From Rhodovastum sp963709085 (GTDB lineage Bacteria > Pseudomonadota > Alphaproteobacteria > Acetobacterales > Acetobacteraceae), in contig CAVPVB010000007.1 of the NCBI GenBank assembly GCA_963709085.1, forward strand, positions 930,001 to 994,000: a stretch of 64,000 bases of DNA, written 5' to 3'. Under the pieces are notes generated by a model. The model did no database searches and was not told where the DNA came from. It saw only the letters and a program-made list of their open reading frames with translations. Positions 19,101 through 26,930 of the stretch are shown in pieces; the stretch's first letter is position 1; each line of letters starts with the position of its first letter. A program made the position numbers and the translations under genes.

Positions 19101-19947
19101 ACCGCGCCGCATCGGCCGCCGTCATCGCCGCCTCGCCGAGCATGTCGTACGAATAGCGGAAGCCGCGCGCCTCCAGCCGGCGCGCGTTCGCCAGCGCCTC
19201 GCTGATGGTCTGGCCGCTGACGAACTGCTCGCCCAGCATGCGCATGGCCACATCCACGCCGCGGCGAATCAGTGGCTCGCCGCCACGCCCGACCAGCCGG
19301 GCCAGGGCGGCGGTCAGGCCGGATTCACTGCTGGTGGCGGCCAGCCGCCCGGTGATCAGCAGCCCCCAGGTGGCGGCGTTGACGAACAGCGATTTCGAGG
19401 CGCCGAGATGGGCATGCCAGTCGCCGCTGCCGATCTTGTCGCGGATCAGGGCGTCGCGGGTGGCGCGGTCGGGGATGCGCAGCAGCGCCTCGGCCAGGCA
19501 CATCAGGGCGATGCCTTCCTGGCTGGACAGCGCGTATTCCTGGATCAGCCCCTCGACCGGGCCGCTGGCACCTTTCGCGCGCAAGGCTTGCACCAGGCGG
19601 CGGGCGGTTGCCTCGGCCCGGGCCGCCTGCGCCGGCGGCAGCGCCGCTTCCTGCAGCAGCAGCGGCAGGCATTCGGGTTCCGGACGCCGGGTGGCGGCGG
19701 TGACCTGGGCGCGCAGAACCGATTGCGGCTGCACCGACTGGGCGAAGGCGAGGAACGGCGACGGCCCGTCATCCTCCTCCGGGCCGGCGCCGAGGAACGG
19801 GGTTTCGCCGCGCTCGATGCGGTCGAGCGCGTGCAGCACGGAATGCTTAATGAGCCAGTGCGGCGTGCGGCCGAGCCGGTCGGCGGCGAGGCGCAGGCGC
19901 TCGCGCAAAGCGTCGTCGATTTTCAGCCCGATGGTGGTGGCGGCCAT
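16120..19947 (-). CDS. putA: Bifunctional proline dehydrogenase/L-glutamate gamma-semialdehyde dehydrogenase with RHH domain
   Basis: 1275 residues from the ATG at 19947. Residues 1-45 form a ribbon-helix-helix DNA-binding domain (TTIGLKIDDALRERLRLAAD), so this is the trifunctional PutA that also represses put genes. The FAD-dependent proline dehydrogenase barrel follows (GISVKLSALHPRYGRAQ, then GLNIDAEEADRLEISLDLLE, LMVRLVKGAYWDTEIK). The NAD-dependent aldehyde dehydrogenase comes next, with FTGSTEVARLIARVL, AETGGQNALVVD and the catalytic cysteine in DSAGQRCSALRVL (about Cys891). A C-terminal PutA domain of about 200 residues ends the protein. It oxidises proline to glutamate at the membrane, channelling the intermediate. 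In-frame sequence upstream of 19947 lacks homology. It is a single gene, probably autoregulated. Confidence 0.95.
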   Translation of the reverse strand: MAATTIGLKIDDALRERLRLAADRLGRTPHWLIKHSVLHALDRIERGETPFLGAGPEEDDGPSPFLAFAQSVQPQSVLRAQVTAATRRPEPECLPLLLQEAALPPAQAARAEATARRLVQALRAKGASGPVEGLIQEYALSSQEGIALMCLAEALLRIPDRATRDALIRDKIGSGDWHAHLGASKSLFVNAATWGLLITGRLAATSSESGLTAALARLVGRGGEPLIRRGVDVAMRMLGEQFVSGQTISEALANARRLEARGFRYSYDMLGEAAMTAADAARYLAEYEQAIQAVGRAAAGRGPYGGPGISVKLSALHPRYGRAQRERVMAELLPVLRHLCGRAREAGIGLNIDAEEADRLEISLDLLEAICLDPALAGWDGIGFVVQAYQKRAPFVIDVLVELARRSSHRLMVRLVKGAYWDTEIKRAQVDGLEGFPVFTRKLHTDVCYLACARRLLAAPDAVFPQFATHNAQTVAALLAMAGDEFYPGRYEFQCLHGMGEPLYEEVVGPDKLDRPCRIYAPVGSHETLLAYLVRRLLENGSNTSFVNRIADAAVTVDALVADPVALVRAALPLGAPHPRIALPRDLFGAGRANSAGLDLANEQRLASLAAGLLAGVATPWQAAPMLGDGTAEGPTRELRNPADRRDLVGYVTDASPAQVDSALAQAEAAAPVWQATPPAERAACLRRAADLMEARLAALLGVIVREAGKTLANAVGELREAVDFLRYYAAEGEKFANDSHRPLGPVACISPWNFPLAIFTGQIAAALAAGNAVLAKPAEETPLIAAQAVALLHAAGVPAGALQLLPGDGTVGAQLVQDSRVRGVVFTGSTEVARLIARVLAERLSPQGRPIPLIAETGGQNALVVDSSALAEQVVADVLASAFDSAGQRCSALRVLCLQEDVAGRVLAMLKGATAELSVGNPDRLSTDVGPVITQSARETILSHIAAMRARGRPVHAPLLPAACAHGYFVAPTLIEIDSLAELQREVFGPVLHVLRWRRDGLDALIEAINATGYALTFGVHTRIDETILRATTRAAAGNCYVNRNLIGAVVGVQPFGGHGLSGTGPKAGGPLYLARLLATRPAPALRGAVPPAARHWAGWLTARGQSDAAAHCDGLAERSPLGVARVLPGPVGERNSWSLEPRGDVLCLPATAFGLGVQVGAALATGNRAQVALPPGLRGALDDLPETLRGLVVEDAAGATAAVALHEGDADGLRAVAIALAARAGPLVAVHGATSQGLRDGAEDYPLEWLVQERSVSVNTAAAGGNAGLMTLV

Positions 19948-20164
19948 ATCGGTGCCCCCCGGTTCCGCGGGGACATCGGTAGCACCCGGCCGAGCGCAGG
20001 CGCAACCCGGCTGATGGCCAGGCGCAACCCGATCCGGCGCGCCCTCACGCGGCTGTGTCCCGCCTCTGATTGGAAACCGCAACGCGAGCGCGTACCGTGG
20101 CTTGCCCGCAAAGGGCGCGCCGTTCGCTCGCAAAAACGCATGAGAAAAAATAACGGAGGATGCG

Positions 20165-20497
20165 ATGGCTCACTTCATGCTGCGCTGGCAGTTTACCGAT
20201 GCCTCGGCCAAGACGCTGGTTGCCAAGCCGCACGACCGCACGGGCGCGGCAACTTCTCTCATCGAAAGTTTCGGTGGCAAGCTGCACAGCTACTATTTCA
20301 CCTTCGGCGAATATGACGGGCTTGCGATCGCCGAATTCCCGGACAACATTGCCGTCGCCGCGTGTTCAATGGCCGCCGCGGCGACAGGCGGATTCGCCCG
20401 CTTCGAGACGACGACGCTGCTGACCGGCAAGGAAGCCGAGGCGGCCCTGAAGCACGCCCACGACACCAAGACCTCCTACAAGCCGCCGCACGCCTGA
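20165..20497 (+). CDS. GYD domain-containing protein
   Basis: 110 residues. The pattern FTFGEYDGLAIAEFPDN near residues 43-59 contains the GEYD motif of the GYD (dimeric ferredoxin-like fold) family. Members are widespread small cytoplasmic proteins of unknown function. The start is well defined by a GGAGG ribosome-binding site at about 20155-20159. It is divergent from putA, with 217 bases between the two starts, and stands alone. Confidence 0.85.
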   Translation: MAHFMLRWQFTDASAKTLVAKPHDRTGAATSLIESFGGKLHSYYFTFGEYDGLAIAEFPDNIAVAACSMAAAATGGFARFETTTLLTGKEAEAALKHAHDTKTSYKPPHA

Positions 20498-20706
20498 CGC
20501 GTGCGGGCAGCCGCGCTGCATTTCCGTGCTGCCGGACGGAGATGCGGCGCGGGCCTGTTCGCCTTGCACGGCCGCCTCGTGTTTGACATTCCCGCTTCCT
20601 CCACCCGGACGGAAATGGCCCTTGAGGCAATTATTTTCAAATCGGTAGGTCGTTCGCATCTGGCTGGCTGACCCGGAACGTTGCCGCAAACACCAGCGGA
20701 TGGCGT

Positions 20707-21156
20707 TCAGAGGCGAACACGTTTACGGAAGAATACACGCTGATATCCAGCCTGTTCTCCTCGGCCGGTCTCCTCCCAACCGAGGGCTGGATACAGGGTG
20801 AGATTTTCTGTCATCTTCGCGTGGGTGTAGAGGCGCAGGTCGGCATAGCCGCGGCGGATGGCTTCCCGTTCGGCGAAAGCCAGAAGTGCGCGTCCGATCC
20901 TGCGTCCTTGGTAAGCCGGATCAACGGCCACGTTGTCCAGTAGAAGGTGGTCGTCCTCGGGAAGGAGCACGATCAGCCCCACAGTCACCCCGTCTGCCTC
21001 GGCAACCCATGCGGCGTGAGCGCGGACATGGACGGAATAATCGTCGAGCATGGGGCCTGGTGGCTTGCCGATCCTCTCGACATATTGTTGATAGGCGCTC
21101 GCCACAATCCGCGTCATGGCGGGCAGATCAGAGGCGTTTGCTGGGCGGATTTGCAT
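20707..21156 (-). CDS. GNAT-family N-acetyltransferase
   Basis: 149 residues from an ATG at 21156, where the domain begins (MQIRPANASDLPAMTRIVAS). The acetyl-CoA-binding motif A is LLLDNVAVDPAYQGRRIGRA with the Q-x-x-G-R/x-G/A loop, and the later AEREAIRRGYADLRLYTH and LYPALGWEETGR fit motif B. It is a cytoplasmic acetyltransferase. The acceptor could be an amine, amino acid or toxin and cannot be told from the sequence. It sits at the edge of the accessory segment. Confidence 0.88.
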   Translation of the reverse strand: MQIRPANASDLPAMTRIVASAYQQYVERIGKPPGPMLDDYSVHVRAHAAWVAEADGVTVGLIVLLPEDDHLLLDNVAVDPAYQGRRIGRALLAFAEREAIRRGYADLRLYTHAKMTENLTLYPALGWEETGRGEQAGYQRVFFRKRVRL

Positions 21157-21381
21157 GTGCTCGGCGACAATGCGTCCTCGCAGGATAGCAAACATCCGGG
21201 CCAAAGCAAGCAGATGCCTGACCATTGGAATGATCGCTTCCCGCCAGCCCTGACCAGCCCGTCCAAAACTGAAGATTAACGCACCAAGAACGAAGCCTTG
21301 AATCTCAGGGGCTTTTCTGTTGGATAAACTAATTTCATTATGTTATCGTAATTACAGCCCGGCCAGGCTTGCTGAAAGCGT

Positions 21382-21410
21382 TTGCAACTATGGTTCTTTG
21401 TGCTATAGTT
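21382..21410 (+). promoter_or_regulatory. Promoter/operator of the toxin-antitoxin operon
   Basis: A -35-like TTGCAA (21382-21387) and a -10-like TATAGT (21404-21409) are 16 bases apart. They overlap an inverted repeat, aactat (21386-21391) with atagtt (21405-21410). A palindrome on top of the promoter is the usual arrangement for autorepression by a HigA-type antitoxin. This is pattern-based only. Confidence 0.45.
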
Positions 21411-21429
21411 CACGGCGTTAGGGTGCGAT

Positions 21430-21795
21430 GTGCGGATTTTCAAAACGAAGTGGCTCCGGCGCTATGCGCGGCGGGAGCGCATAGCAGACGACAGCTTGAG
21501 GGAGGCGATCTCGCGGGCAGAGCGCGGCCTCGTTGACGCCGACCTTGGAGGAGGCGTTATCAAACAGCGGGTTGCACGAGCCGGTCAGGGGCGTTCAGGC
21601 GGCTATCGTATGCTGGTGGCTTACCGCGTCGGAGATCGCGCCATCTTTCTCTATGGCTTCGCCAAGGGTGAGCGGGAGAATATCGACCCTGACGAATTGC
21701 TGACGCTGCGTGAGATCGGAACGGAACGGAATGGCTGGCGGCCGATGACGAACAGATCGCACGAGCCTTGCAGGAGGACGCTTTACAGGAGGTGA
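21430..21795 (+). CDS. RelE/HigB-type toxin of a type II toxin-antitoxin pair, C-terminus frameshifted
   Basis: 121 residues as read, starting at a GTG. The N-terminal MRIFKTKWLRRYARRERIAD and LGGGVIKQRVARAGQGRSGG, then RMLVAYRVGDRAIFLYGFAK, are characteristic of this HigB/RelE-like family of mRNA-cleaving toxins. The last 24 residues do not fit the family. In another frame the DNA encodes EWLAADDEQIARALQEDALQ and a short tail ending at 21821, inside the antitoxin gene. The shift coincides with a 5-bp tandem duplication (acgga twice, 21721-21730). Removing one copy restores a toxin overlapping its antitoxin, the normal layout. Activity of the altered version is uncertain. Confidence 0.8.
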   Translation: MRIFKTKWLRRYARRERIADDSLREAISRAERGLVDADLGGGVIKQRVARAGQGRSGGYRMLVAYRVGDRAIFLYGFAKGERENIDPDELLTLREIGTERNGWRPMTNRSHEPCRRTLYRR

Positions 21796-21798
21796 TCC

Positions 21799-22134
21799 AT
21801 GAAGAGACAGACGCAACCTAGCCGGCTGACCAAAGCGTTGCTGGAGACAGCCGACGACATGCGGCGTGCCGGTGTGATGGACGCGTCCACGCATGAGAAG
21901 ATCACGCTGCGCCACCTTGGCAGCAAGGCGGCTGCTGCTCCCGAGCCTATTACCGGCGACGAAATCCGTTCATTGCGTGAAGGAGCGCACCTTAGCCAGG
22001 CTGTGTTTGCCCGCTATCTCAACCTCACCGTCGGCTACGTCTCGCAATTGGAGCGCGGTGCGAAGCGGCCGACAGGCCCCGCGCTGGTGCTGTTGAACGT
22101 CATTCGCCGCAAGGGCATCGACGCAATCTTGTAG
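21799..22134 (+). CDS. XRE-family antitoxin (HigA-like)
   Basis: 111 residues. The C-terminal half is a Cro/C1-type helix-turn-helix (SLREGAHLSQAVFARYLNLT, then VGYVSQLERGAKRPTGPALV). The N-terminal part, with EKITLRHLG, matches antitoxins encoded directly after the RelE-type toxins of the upstream family. It would neutralise the toxin and repress the operon through the palindrome near 21386-21410. A GGAGG ribosome-binding site lies just before the ATG, inside the toxin reading frame. Confidence 0.87.
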   Translation: MKRQTQPSRLTKALLETADDMRRAGVMDASTHEKITLRHLGSKAAAAPEPITGDEIRSLREGAHLSQAVFARYLNLTVGYVSQLERGAKRPTGPALVLLNVIRRKGIDAIL

Positions 22135-22160
22135 CGGGAAGGCCGACAGGGGACGAAAAC

Positions 22161-22328
22161 ATGATCATGATCTACGCCCCCTTTGACCCGGCGGACTACC
22201 TCGACAGTGGCGCGACCATTGCCGAATATCTCTCTGCCGCCGCCGAAGACCCGAACCCCGACATGTTGCTTGCCGCCCTCGGCGACGTTGCCAAGGCGCG
22301 CGGTATGGCGCAGGACAGGGGGCAATGA
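22161..22328 (+). pseudogene. Truncated addiction-module antidote protein (HI1420-like N-terminus)
   Basis: A 55-residue frame starting MIMIYAPFDPADYLDSGATI and continuing with AEYLSAAAEDPNPDMLLAAL, GDVAKARGMAQ. This is the N-terminal part of the roughly 100-residue probable addiction-module antidote family. In intact members the GMAQ segment opens the DNA-binding helix-turn-helix, which is missing here. The coding sequence stops five codons after GMAQ, immediately before the recombinase gene. Its partner toxin is also absent. The breakpoint probably marks the left edge of inserted DNA carrying the recombinase. Confidence 0.65.
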
Positions 22329-22332
22329 TCCG

Positions 22333-22869
22333 ATGATCTACGGGTATGCACGAGTCTCAACGGACGGCCAGAGCGTTGATGCCCAGATGCGCCAGCTTCG
22401 GGCGGCGGGTGCATGCCTGGTGTTCCGCGAGGTGGCGAGCGGAGCCAGGACCGACCCCAGCCAACTCCGCCGCGCGCTCGACCAGCTCGATGCTGGCGCC
22501 GTGCTGATGGTGACGCGGCTCGACCGCCCGACCCGCGACCTTCTCAACACCCTCGCCAGCATCGCCGCCAAGGGTGCCGGGTTCCAATCCATCGGCGACA
22601 CATGGGCGGACACAACGACGGCGCATGGCCGCCTGATGCTGACCCTGCTCGGCGGGCTGGCGGAGTTCGAAAGGGAGCTTATCCGCGCCCGCACAAGCGA
22701 GGGCCGCAAGCGCGCTATTGCGAACGGCGTGAAGATGGGCCGCCCGCCGAAGATGACGCCGCACCAGATCAAGGAGGCGCTACGCCGGCGCGACGCCGGC
22801 GAGCCTATGCGCGACATCGCGCGGAGCTATAATGTTTCACACAGCACGATTTCACGGTTAGCTGTATGA
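22333..22869 (+). CDS. Serine recombinase (resolvase/invertase family)
   Basis: 178 residues, the short resolvase/invertase size. The N-terminal IYGYARVSTDGQSVDAQ carries the nucleophilic serine (Ser9). LMVTRLDRPTRDLLNTLASI and FERELIRARTSEGRKRA follow as expected, and a C-terminal helix-turn-helix (MRDIARSYNVSHSTISRLAV) binds DNA. It could be a Tn3-type resolvase or a plasmid/phage invertase. No Tn3 transposase or recombination site is recognisable nearby. It begins just after the truncated antidote gene, and its last four bases overlap the start of the next reading frame (ATGA). Confidence 0.9.
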   Translation: MIYGYARVSTDGQSVDAQMRQLRAAGACLVFREVASGARTDPSQLRRALDQLDAGAVLMVTRLDRPTRDLLNTLASIAAKGAGFQSIGDTWADTTTAHGRLMLTLLGGLAEFERELIRARTSEGRKRAIANGVKMGRPPKMTPHQIKEALRRRDAGEPMRDIARSYNVSHSTISRLAV

Positions 22870-23565
22870 CCGATACGTCAACGCAGATGCCCTCGTGGCT
22901 CAGCGATGGAGAGAAATACGGACTGATCGGCCTGGAGGTTAAGACCGAAGGGCAGATTCCGCAGGGAGCCATCACGCCAAACTTTTGCGTGTTGACCGAT
23001 GCCATATTCTCCATCCCTCCGAACTGGCGCGATTGGCTCGGCAGCATCCGCGCTGGCGAGATCAAGCATTGTAATCTATTCCTTTTCAGCAAACAGGCCT
23101 CGTCGACACCCGAGATTCTCGATGCAGAAAATATCAGGCTCAAGCAGACTCGCCTGGAATTTCTACGTCGGGCTGTTACTCGCCAGCACATTCGCGCCTG
23201 CGCACCGGCCGGTCATGCTGACAGGTGTTCGCCGGAACGGAGAGATCGATATTCGCCAGCAGCAGGATTTAGACGCCCCCGTTCCGTGCATTTTCAGGCC
23301 GTATCCGCCGGTTCTGCCCTCGCACATCCAGGTAGCCGCGCAGCTCGGAGAGAAGCTTGGCGCACTGGCGATGGCACCGCTGCCGGCCGGCCATTGGCGG
23401 TTGTTCCGGAGCCTGCATGTCTATACCGAGGCCCGCACGACCGGCGACATTCTCGACCGGCTTCACCAATACAGTCGCTGCATCGATGGCCTTATCTTGC
23501 CAGACGCGGGAAGGACCAGGCAGCAGTTCAGGAGCCGCACCGAGCTTTTCATAGGCCCACGACAT

Positions 23566-24870
23566 CAGGGCCATCCGGTTCTCTGTACGATACCATATTC
23601 GTGATTACTCACACGCCCTTCATGACGCATACGGAGGCAACGTCCTGTAGGTTGAGCCAGAAGCCGTGCTGGATGTTGTCGATGCCGTTGGCACGCCCGA
23701 GGTTGAGAGCAAAGCTCTTCAGGCGCGCGACGATACCTGGGTTGACGCGGATCTTGCTGGCGTCCTCGCCTAGGGAACCGTCGCGAACGCGGTGGTTGCG
23801 GTTCTCTATGCCCCAGTGATCGCGTATGGCCTTGGCATAGTAGGTGACCCGCCGACCAACGCGGTTGGTGATGTACCACGAGATTTCGACAGTGGTTTCC
23901 CAGCGCCACCAGGAGCCGGGCACCCGCGTGCATACGGTGCGGGTGACGCGAAGCGCCACGCGCGCATATGGCTTCCACCTCTCCAGGCCGAGCCGCGGCC
24001 CAGCTTCGAACATCTCCACGCGCCGCGTCTCCTTCCTACCGCGCTCTATCTTGTCGGTAGTTTCGCAGATCTGAACTGGCGAGTTCGTGACCGCCATCAT
24101 CTCAACCGCGTCAACCAGTCCCTCCTGGTTGTCCTTGACCTGCACCAGAACATTGCTGCCGACGGCGATCGCCGCCTCGAAGGTCTTCACCTGGCAGTGC
24201 ATCGCGTCGAAGGTGTAGAGCCTGTCCTTGAGGCCAAGCGCCAGGATAAGTTCCTGCGCCGCAGGTATCTCGTTGGTCTTCTGATCGATTTCGACGTGCG
24301 CGAGGATGACACGTCCGACCGTGCCGAACACGCTCAGGATTTGCTTCATCCGCTGATTGGTAGCCATGTCGGCGCTGCCCTTCATCGTCTTGCCGTCGAC
24401 GGCCGCTGTCTTTTCGTCAATCCCCTTGCCCGCGAGAGCGTCCGCTTCGAGTGCCGCCGCATGGATGCGGAACGCGGATTCAAAGCCCTCCGGGCAGAGG
24501 CTGGCGAGCAGGTCGCGTAACTGGCTCTTGCCGATCGGCTTCTTCATGTCGCAGGGAAAGTGCCTCTTCAGCAGCTTGAAATGCCTGCGGATGAACGCCG
24601 CCATGCGCTTATAGCTATGCGCCCCGCACAAGTTAGCCAGAATACAGAAGAGTAAAACCTGCGGCAAAGGATGCCGCCTTCCCTCGACCCGGCGCGGGTC
24701 AGGAACATCCACAAGCACATCCAGGAGCGTGACTGACACGACCGTAATCTCATATTTGGTTGAAGCCGTGGTACTCCACCACACCCCCGAAATCCAGCGC
24801 CTTGCGGCTCCAGGCCGAGAATCACTTCCCCCTGTCAGTTACTGCTGTTTCAGAGAATCGGACGGCCCTG
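23566..24870 (-). mobile_element. Complete ISAs1-family insertion sequence (1305 bp)
   Basis: Twenty-base terminal inverted repeats (23566-23585 and 24851-24870) match at 18 of 20 positions and begin with CAGGG, as is usual for the family. They bracket one intact transposase gene on the minus strand. Intact ends, an intact gene and perfect target duplications indicate a recent insertion. Confidence 0.95.
23609..24784 (-). CDS. ISAs1-family transposase
   Basis: 391 residues from the first ATG, or about 376 if translation starts at the GTG at 24739 (VSVTLLDVLVDVPDPR), where family homology begins. The N-terminal region has the LLDVLVDVPDPRRVEGRRHP and LCGAHSYKRMAAFIRRH blocks. The DDE catalytic core shows AVDGKTMKGS (first Asp), YTFDAMHCQ (second Asp) and HWGIENRNHRVRD (Glu). 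No frameshift or stop is seen, so it is probably active. Confidence 0.92.
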   Translation of the reverse strand: MWWSTTASTKYEITVVSVTLLDVLVDVPDPRRVEGRRHPLPQVLLFCILANLCGAHSYKRMAAFIRRHFKLLKRHFPCDMKKPIGKSQLRDLLASLCPEGFESAFRIHAAALEADALAGKGIDEKTAAVDGKTMKGSADMATNQRMKQILSVFGTVGRVILAHVEIDQKTNEIPAAQELILALGLKDRLYTFDAMHCQVKTFEAAIAVGSNVLVQVKDNQEGLVDAVEMMAVTNSPVQICETTDKIERGRKETRRVEMFEAGPRLGLERWKPYARVALRVTRTVCTRVPGSWWRWETTVEISWYITNRVGRRVTYYAKAIRDHWGIENRNHRVRDGSLGEDASKIRVNPGIVARLKSFALNLGRANGIDNIQHGFWLNLQDVASVCVMKGV

Positions 24871-25235
24871 CCCACGACATCACGAGCTGATGGGCGAAAT
24901 TTACGACGTGCGAAGCGCGGTCGAACACCTGCACGAGAATAGATATCTGGATGGCTTCGACCGCGATACACGTCTCGACCTGCTTAGGAAGGAAGCTATT
25001 GTCGAACACATCGCACGAACTGCGCTGGCACGGATAATCGGCGATAGCGCGCTTTGGCCGCATTTTGCGAGCACGCCTGCCCTCGCTATATTCTGGACGC
25101 TATCGTCGGCCGAACGCCAAAAGGCCTGGGGTGTGCCCATTGACCCAATGGAAGCGCTTAGGGACTTCGATCCGGCATATATCCATGACGGTCATTTGGG
25201 TAAGCCGTGAGTTGCAAAAACTGTCGAGCAGGCCC

Positions 25236-26051
25236 ATGAGCGACATGCCCCTGAACACCGTGCGAATCCTCACCTTCCAGTTCAACGAAGCCAGATTGCG
25301 CCAGCTCGACAATCGCCGCCGCAACCAGCTTTTCGGCTGCATGCATGCGCACAACGAACTGAGTTTCCTCAATCGGCTACTGATGTTCGTGCAGAACACG
25401 ACGGCCGACGGCGAGCTGCATGATCACGCGCAGTCAATTCAGATGTGGTCAACGCTGCAAATCCTCGCCGGCAAGCTGTTTGAAACGTGGGTGATGCTTG
25501 CCGAGCGCATTCTGCGCCAGCAACCGCCAGACCCGATTGTCGCGGCCCTATCTGCCGATCATTCCAGGAGTCTCGATTGGCTGCGCGACTACTTTGGCGA
25601 GCGTCAATACAAGAACAACGCCATCAAGATCGTTCGCGACAAGACCGCTTTCCACTATGACGGCCTCGATCTCGGGCAGGCGATTAACAACCTGGCGGAG
25701 CGTGAGAACGTTGTGCATCTCGCGGAGCATCCGGCCAATACGCTTTACTATCTCGGCTCGGCGGCCGGCTTCCGGGCGATCTTCACTATGATTGCCGACC
25801 GGGCGAAGCCACCAACAGGCCGCAGTTTCGATGAGCGGTTGAGCGACGGCTTCGGCGTTGTCGTTGAAGATGTGAAGACGGCGAACTGGCACCAACACCA
25901 GCTACTTTACGGTTTTATAAAGGCGATGATGGAAGAAGCGTTCGGCGATCAGCTTTGCGCAGGCCCGGAAATCACCACCATCACCAATCCGCCGTCACCG
26001 GAGATCGTCGGCCTGCCGCCCTGGGTGGATATGCTCAGCATGAGATCATAG
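25236..26051 (+). CDS. Hypothetical protein with HEPN-like motif
   Basis: 271 residues from the ATG at 25236 (a second ATG lies three codons later). It is predicted to be largely helical and has no signal peptide or membrane segment. The segment NAIKIVRDKTAFHYDGLD near residues 130-147 carries an Rx5H pattern like that of HEPN nucleases. The gene starts 25 bases after the end of the disrupted HEPN-like gene on the same strand, so the two were probably an operon. No family is recognised with certainty. A role in defence, abortive infection or toxin-antitoxin function is inference from the motif and the setting. Confidence 0.65.
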   Translation: MSDMPLNTVRILTFQFNEARLRQLDNRRRNQLFGCMHAHNELSFLNRLLMFVQNTTADGELHDHAQSIQMWSTLQILAGKLFETWVMLAERILRQQPPDPIVAALSADHSRSLDWLRDYFGERQYKNNAIKIVRDKTAFHYDGLDLGQAINNLAERENVVHLAEHPANTLYYLGSAAGFRAIFTMIADRAKPPTGRSFDERLSDGFGVVVEDVKTANWHQHQLLYGFIKAMMEEAFGDQLCAGPEITTITNPPSPEIVGLPPWVDMLSMRS

Positions 26052-26260
26052 ACCCCAGCTTGGACCGACCACGCGCGCCGACTTTTCATAAAGCGCGTTC
26101 TGGGACCGCCGGTTGCCCCGTCGTCTGTTGCCCTCCGGACTCACCCGCCCCCGATTTCCCCCCATCATTCCGTTTCCCCTTGCGTCCCGTTTTGCACGTG
26201 ATAATCCGGTTTATCAGGAGCAAACCGACGCGGTCAGAGCGGGCGGGGAACCTGCTCTTC

Positions 26261-26587
26261 TCAGGGGAGCGGCCAGTCCGCGATAAACCTGATGTAGGCT
26301 CGATTCCTGCTCCAATCGACTTCCTCCACCTCCTCAACCGACCAGACATCCACCTCGCCCAATGGGTGACCATCGCGATCGACCAGCCGAACAATGCCCG
26401 GCGTGTCGGCGGCCTGTCCGGGCATCCTTACAATCAGGGGTCGGCGCAGCACGATGACGCGGTAGGCGCCGTCCGGTCGCTCGAATACCCGGTCGATCTT
26501 CGGCCTGAAGGCGACAAACCAAATGGCGAAACAGCCGGCCGAGGCCGCGACCGTAAAACCAACGAGGAAGCGACGTTGCAGGGACAT
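26261..26587 (-). CDS. Hypothetical single-pass membrane protein
   Basis: 108 residues if started at the ATG at 26587 (MSLQRRFLVGFTVAASAGCF); a start at 26620 is also possible. One N-terminal hydrophobic segment (about residues 7-25) is followed by a soluble part rich in charged residues (FERPDGAYRVIVLRRP, RLVDRDGHPLGEVDVWSVEE). Codon use looks real, with no competing frame, but I know no family. It faces the accessory region on one side and a palindromic repeat on the other. Confidence 0.55.
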   Translation of the reverse strand: MSLQRRFLVGFTVAASAGCFAIWFVAFRPKIDRVFERPDGAYRVIVLRRPLIVRMPGQAADTPGIVRLVDRDGHPLGEVDVWSVEEVEEVDWSRNRAYIRFIADWPLP

Positions 26588-26692
26588 CACCAACAATATG
26601 TCGTGGGTGGACACACTCACAACCCGCCTCGTCGTCGGTTCCCTGTCGCGCCATTTTATTCTTGATGGCAGACCAGAAACAAAGACAAGCAG

Positions 26693-26872
26693 AAGGCCAG
26701 GGCTCTGCCCTGGACCCGCCCCCGCGCGCAGCGCGCTTTCGCGCGACGGCCGAGATGCCCCTGGACCCCATTCCTCAAGAAATGGGTTCCAAGGGCCTGT
26801 GGCCCTTGGTGGGGTCCAGGGGCAAAGCCCCTGGCGGGGTCCGGGGCAGCGCCCCGGCTGCCACCCTCACAA
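26693..26872. repeat. GC-rich palindromic repeat, copy 1
   Basis: About 180 bases made of nested inverted repeats: aaggccagggctctgccctg at the left and repeated ggggtccagg / cccctggcggggtcc units at the right, with an internal ccatt...aatgg hairpin near 26769-26787. The outer blocks recur in copy 2 at 33191-33386. It lies between two unrelated genes and encodes nothing recognisable. Such elements behave like large REP/BIME or MITE repeats. Confidence 0.7.
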
Positions 26873-26930
26873 CCCACATCGCGCCCCGCCCGCCCAGGCG
26901 CTATGCTCGCCGCCAAAGCAAGGAGGTCCG

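Larger units (their letters stand above)
23556..24880. repeat. 10-bp target-site duplication flanking the ISAs1 element
   Basis: The sequence cccacgacat occurs directly before the left inverted repeat (23556-23565) and directly after the right one (24871-24880). Ten-base duplications fit ISAs1-family insertion. Deleting the element plus one copy restores the host reading frame, which confirms the boundaries. Confidence 0.95.
22866..25210 (+). pseudogene. Unknown HEPN-like gene, split by an ISAs1 element and a +1 frameshift
   Basis: Frame 1 begins at 22866 (MTDTSTQMPSWLSDGEKYGL). After one extra base near 23147 it continues as RLAWNFYVGLLLASTFAPAH and reaches RTELFIGPRH at 23565, where the IS element is inserted. 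Removing the IS and one target-site copy joins this in frame to HELMGEIYDVRSAVEHLHEN, ending in DPAYIHDGHLGKP at 25210. The restored protein would be about 345 residues. The segment DVRSAVEHLH has an Rx4H pattern in a helical context, as in HEPN ribonuclease-like domains. I do not recognise a named family. It follows the recombinase by overlap and precedes another HEPN-like gene. Confidence 0.7.

Noticed and set aside
22333..22869. A complete Tn3-type transposon around the serine recombinase
   Set aside because: No TnpA transposase, 38-bp inverted repeats or res site could be seen.
26523..26930. Upstream extension of the DUF2237 gene
   Set aside because: The frame is open but passes through the palindromic repeat; an AGGAGG site and family homology place the start at 26931.
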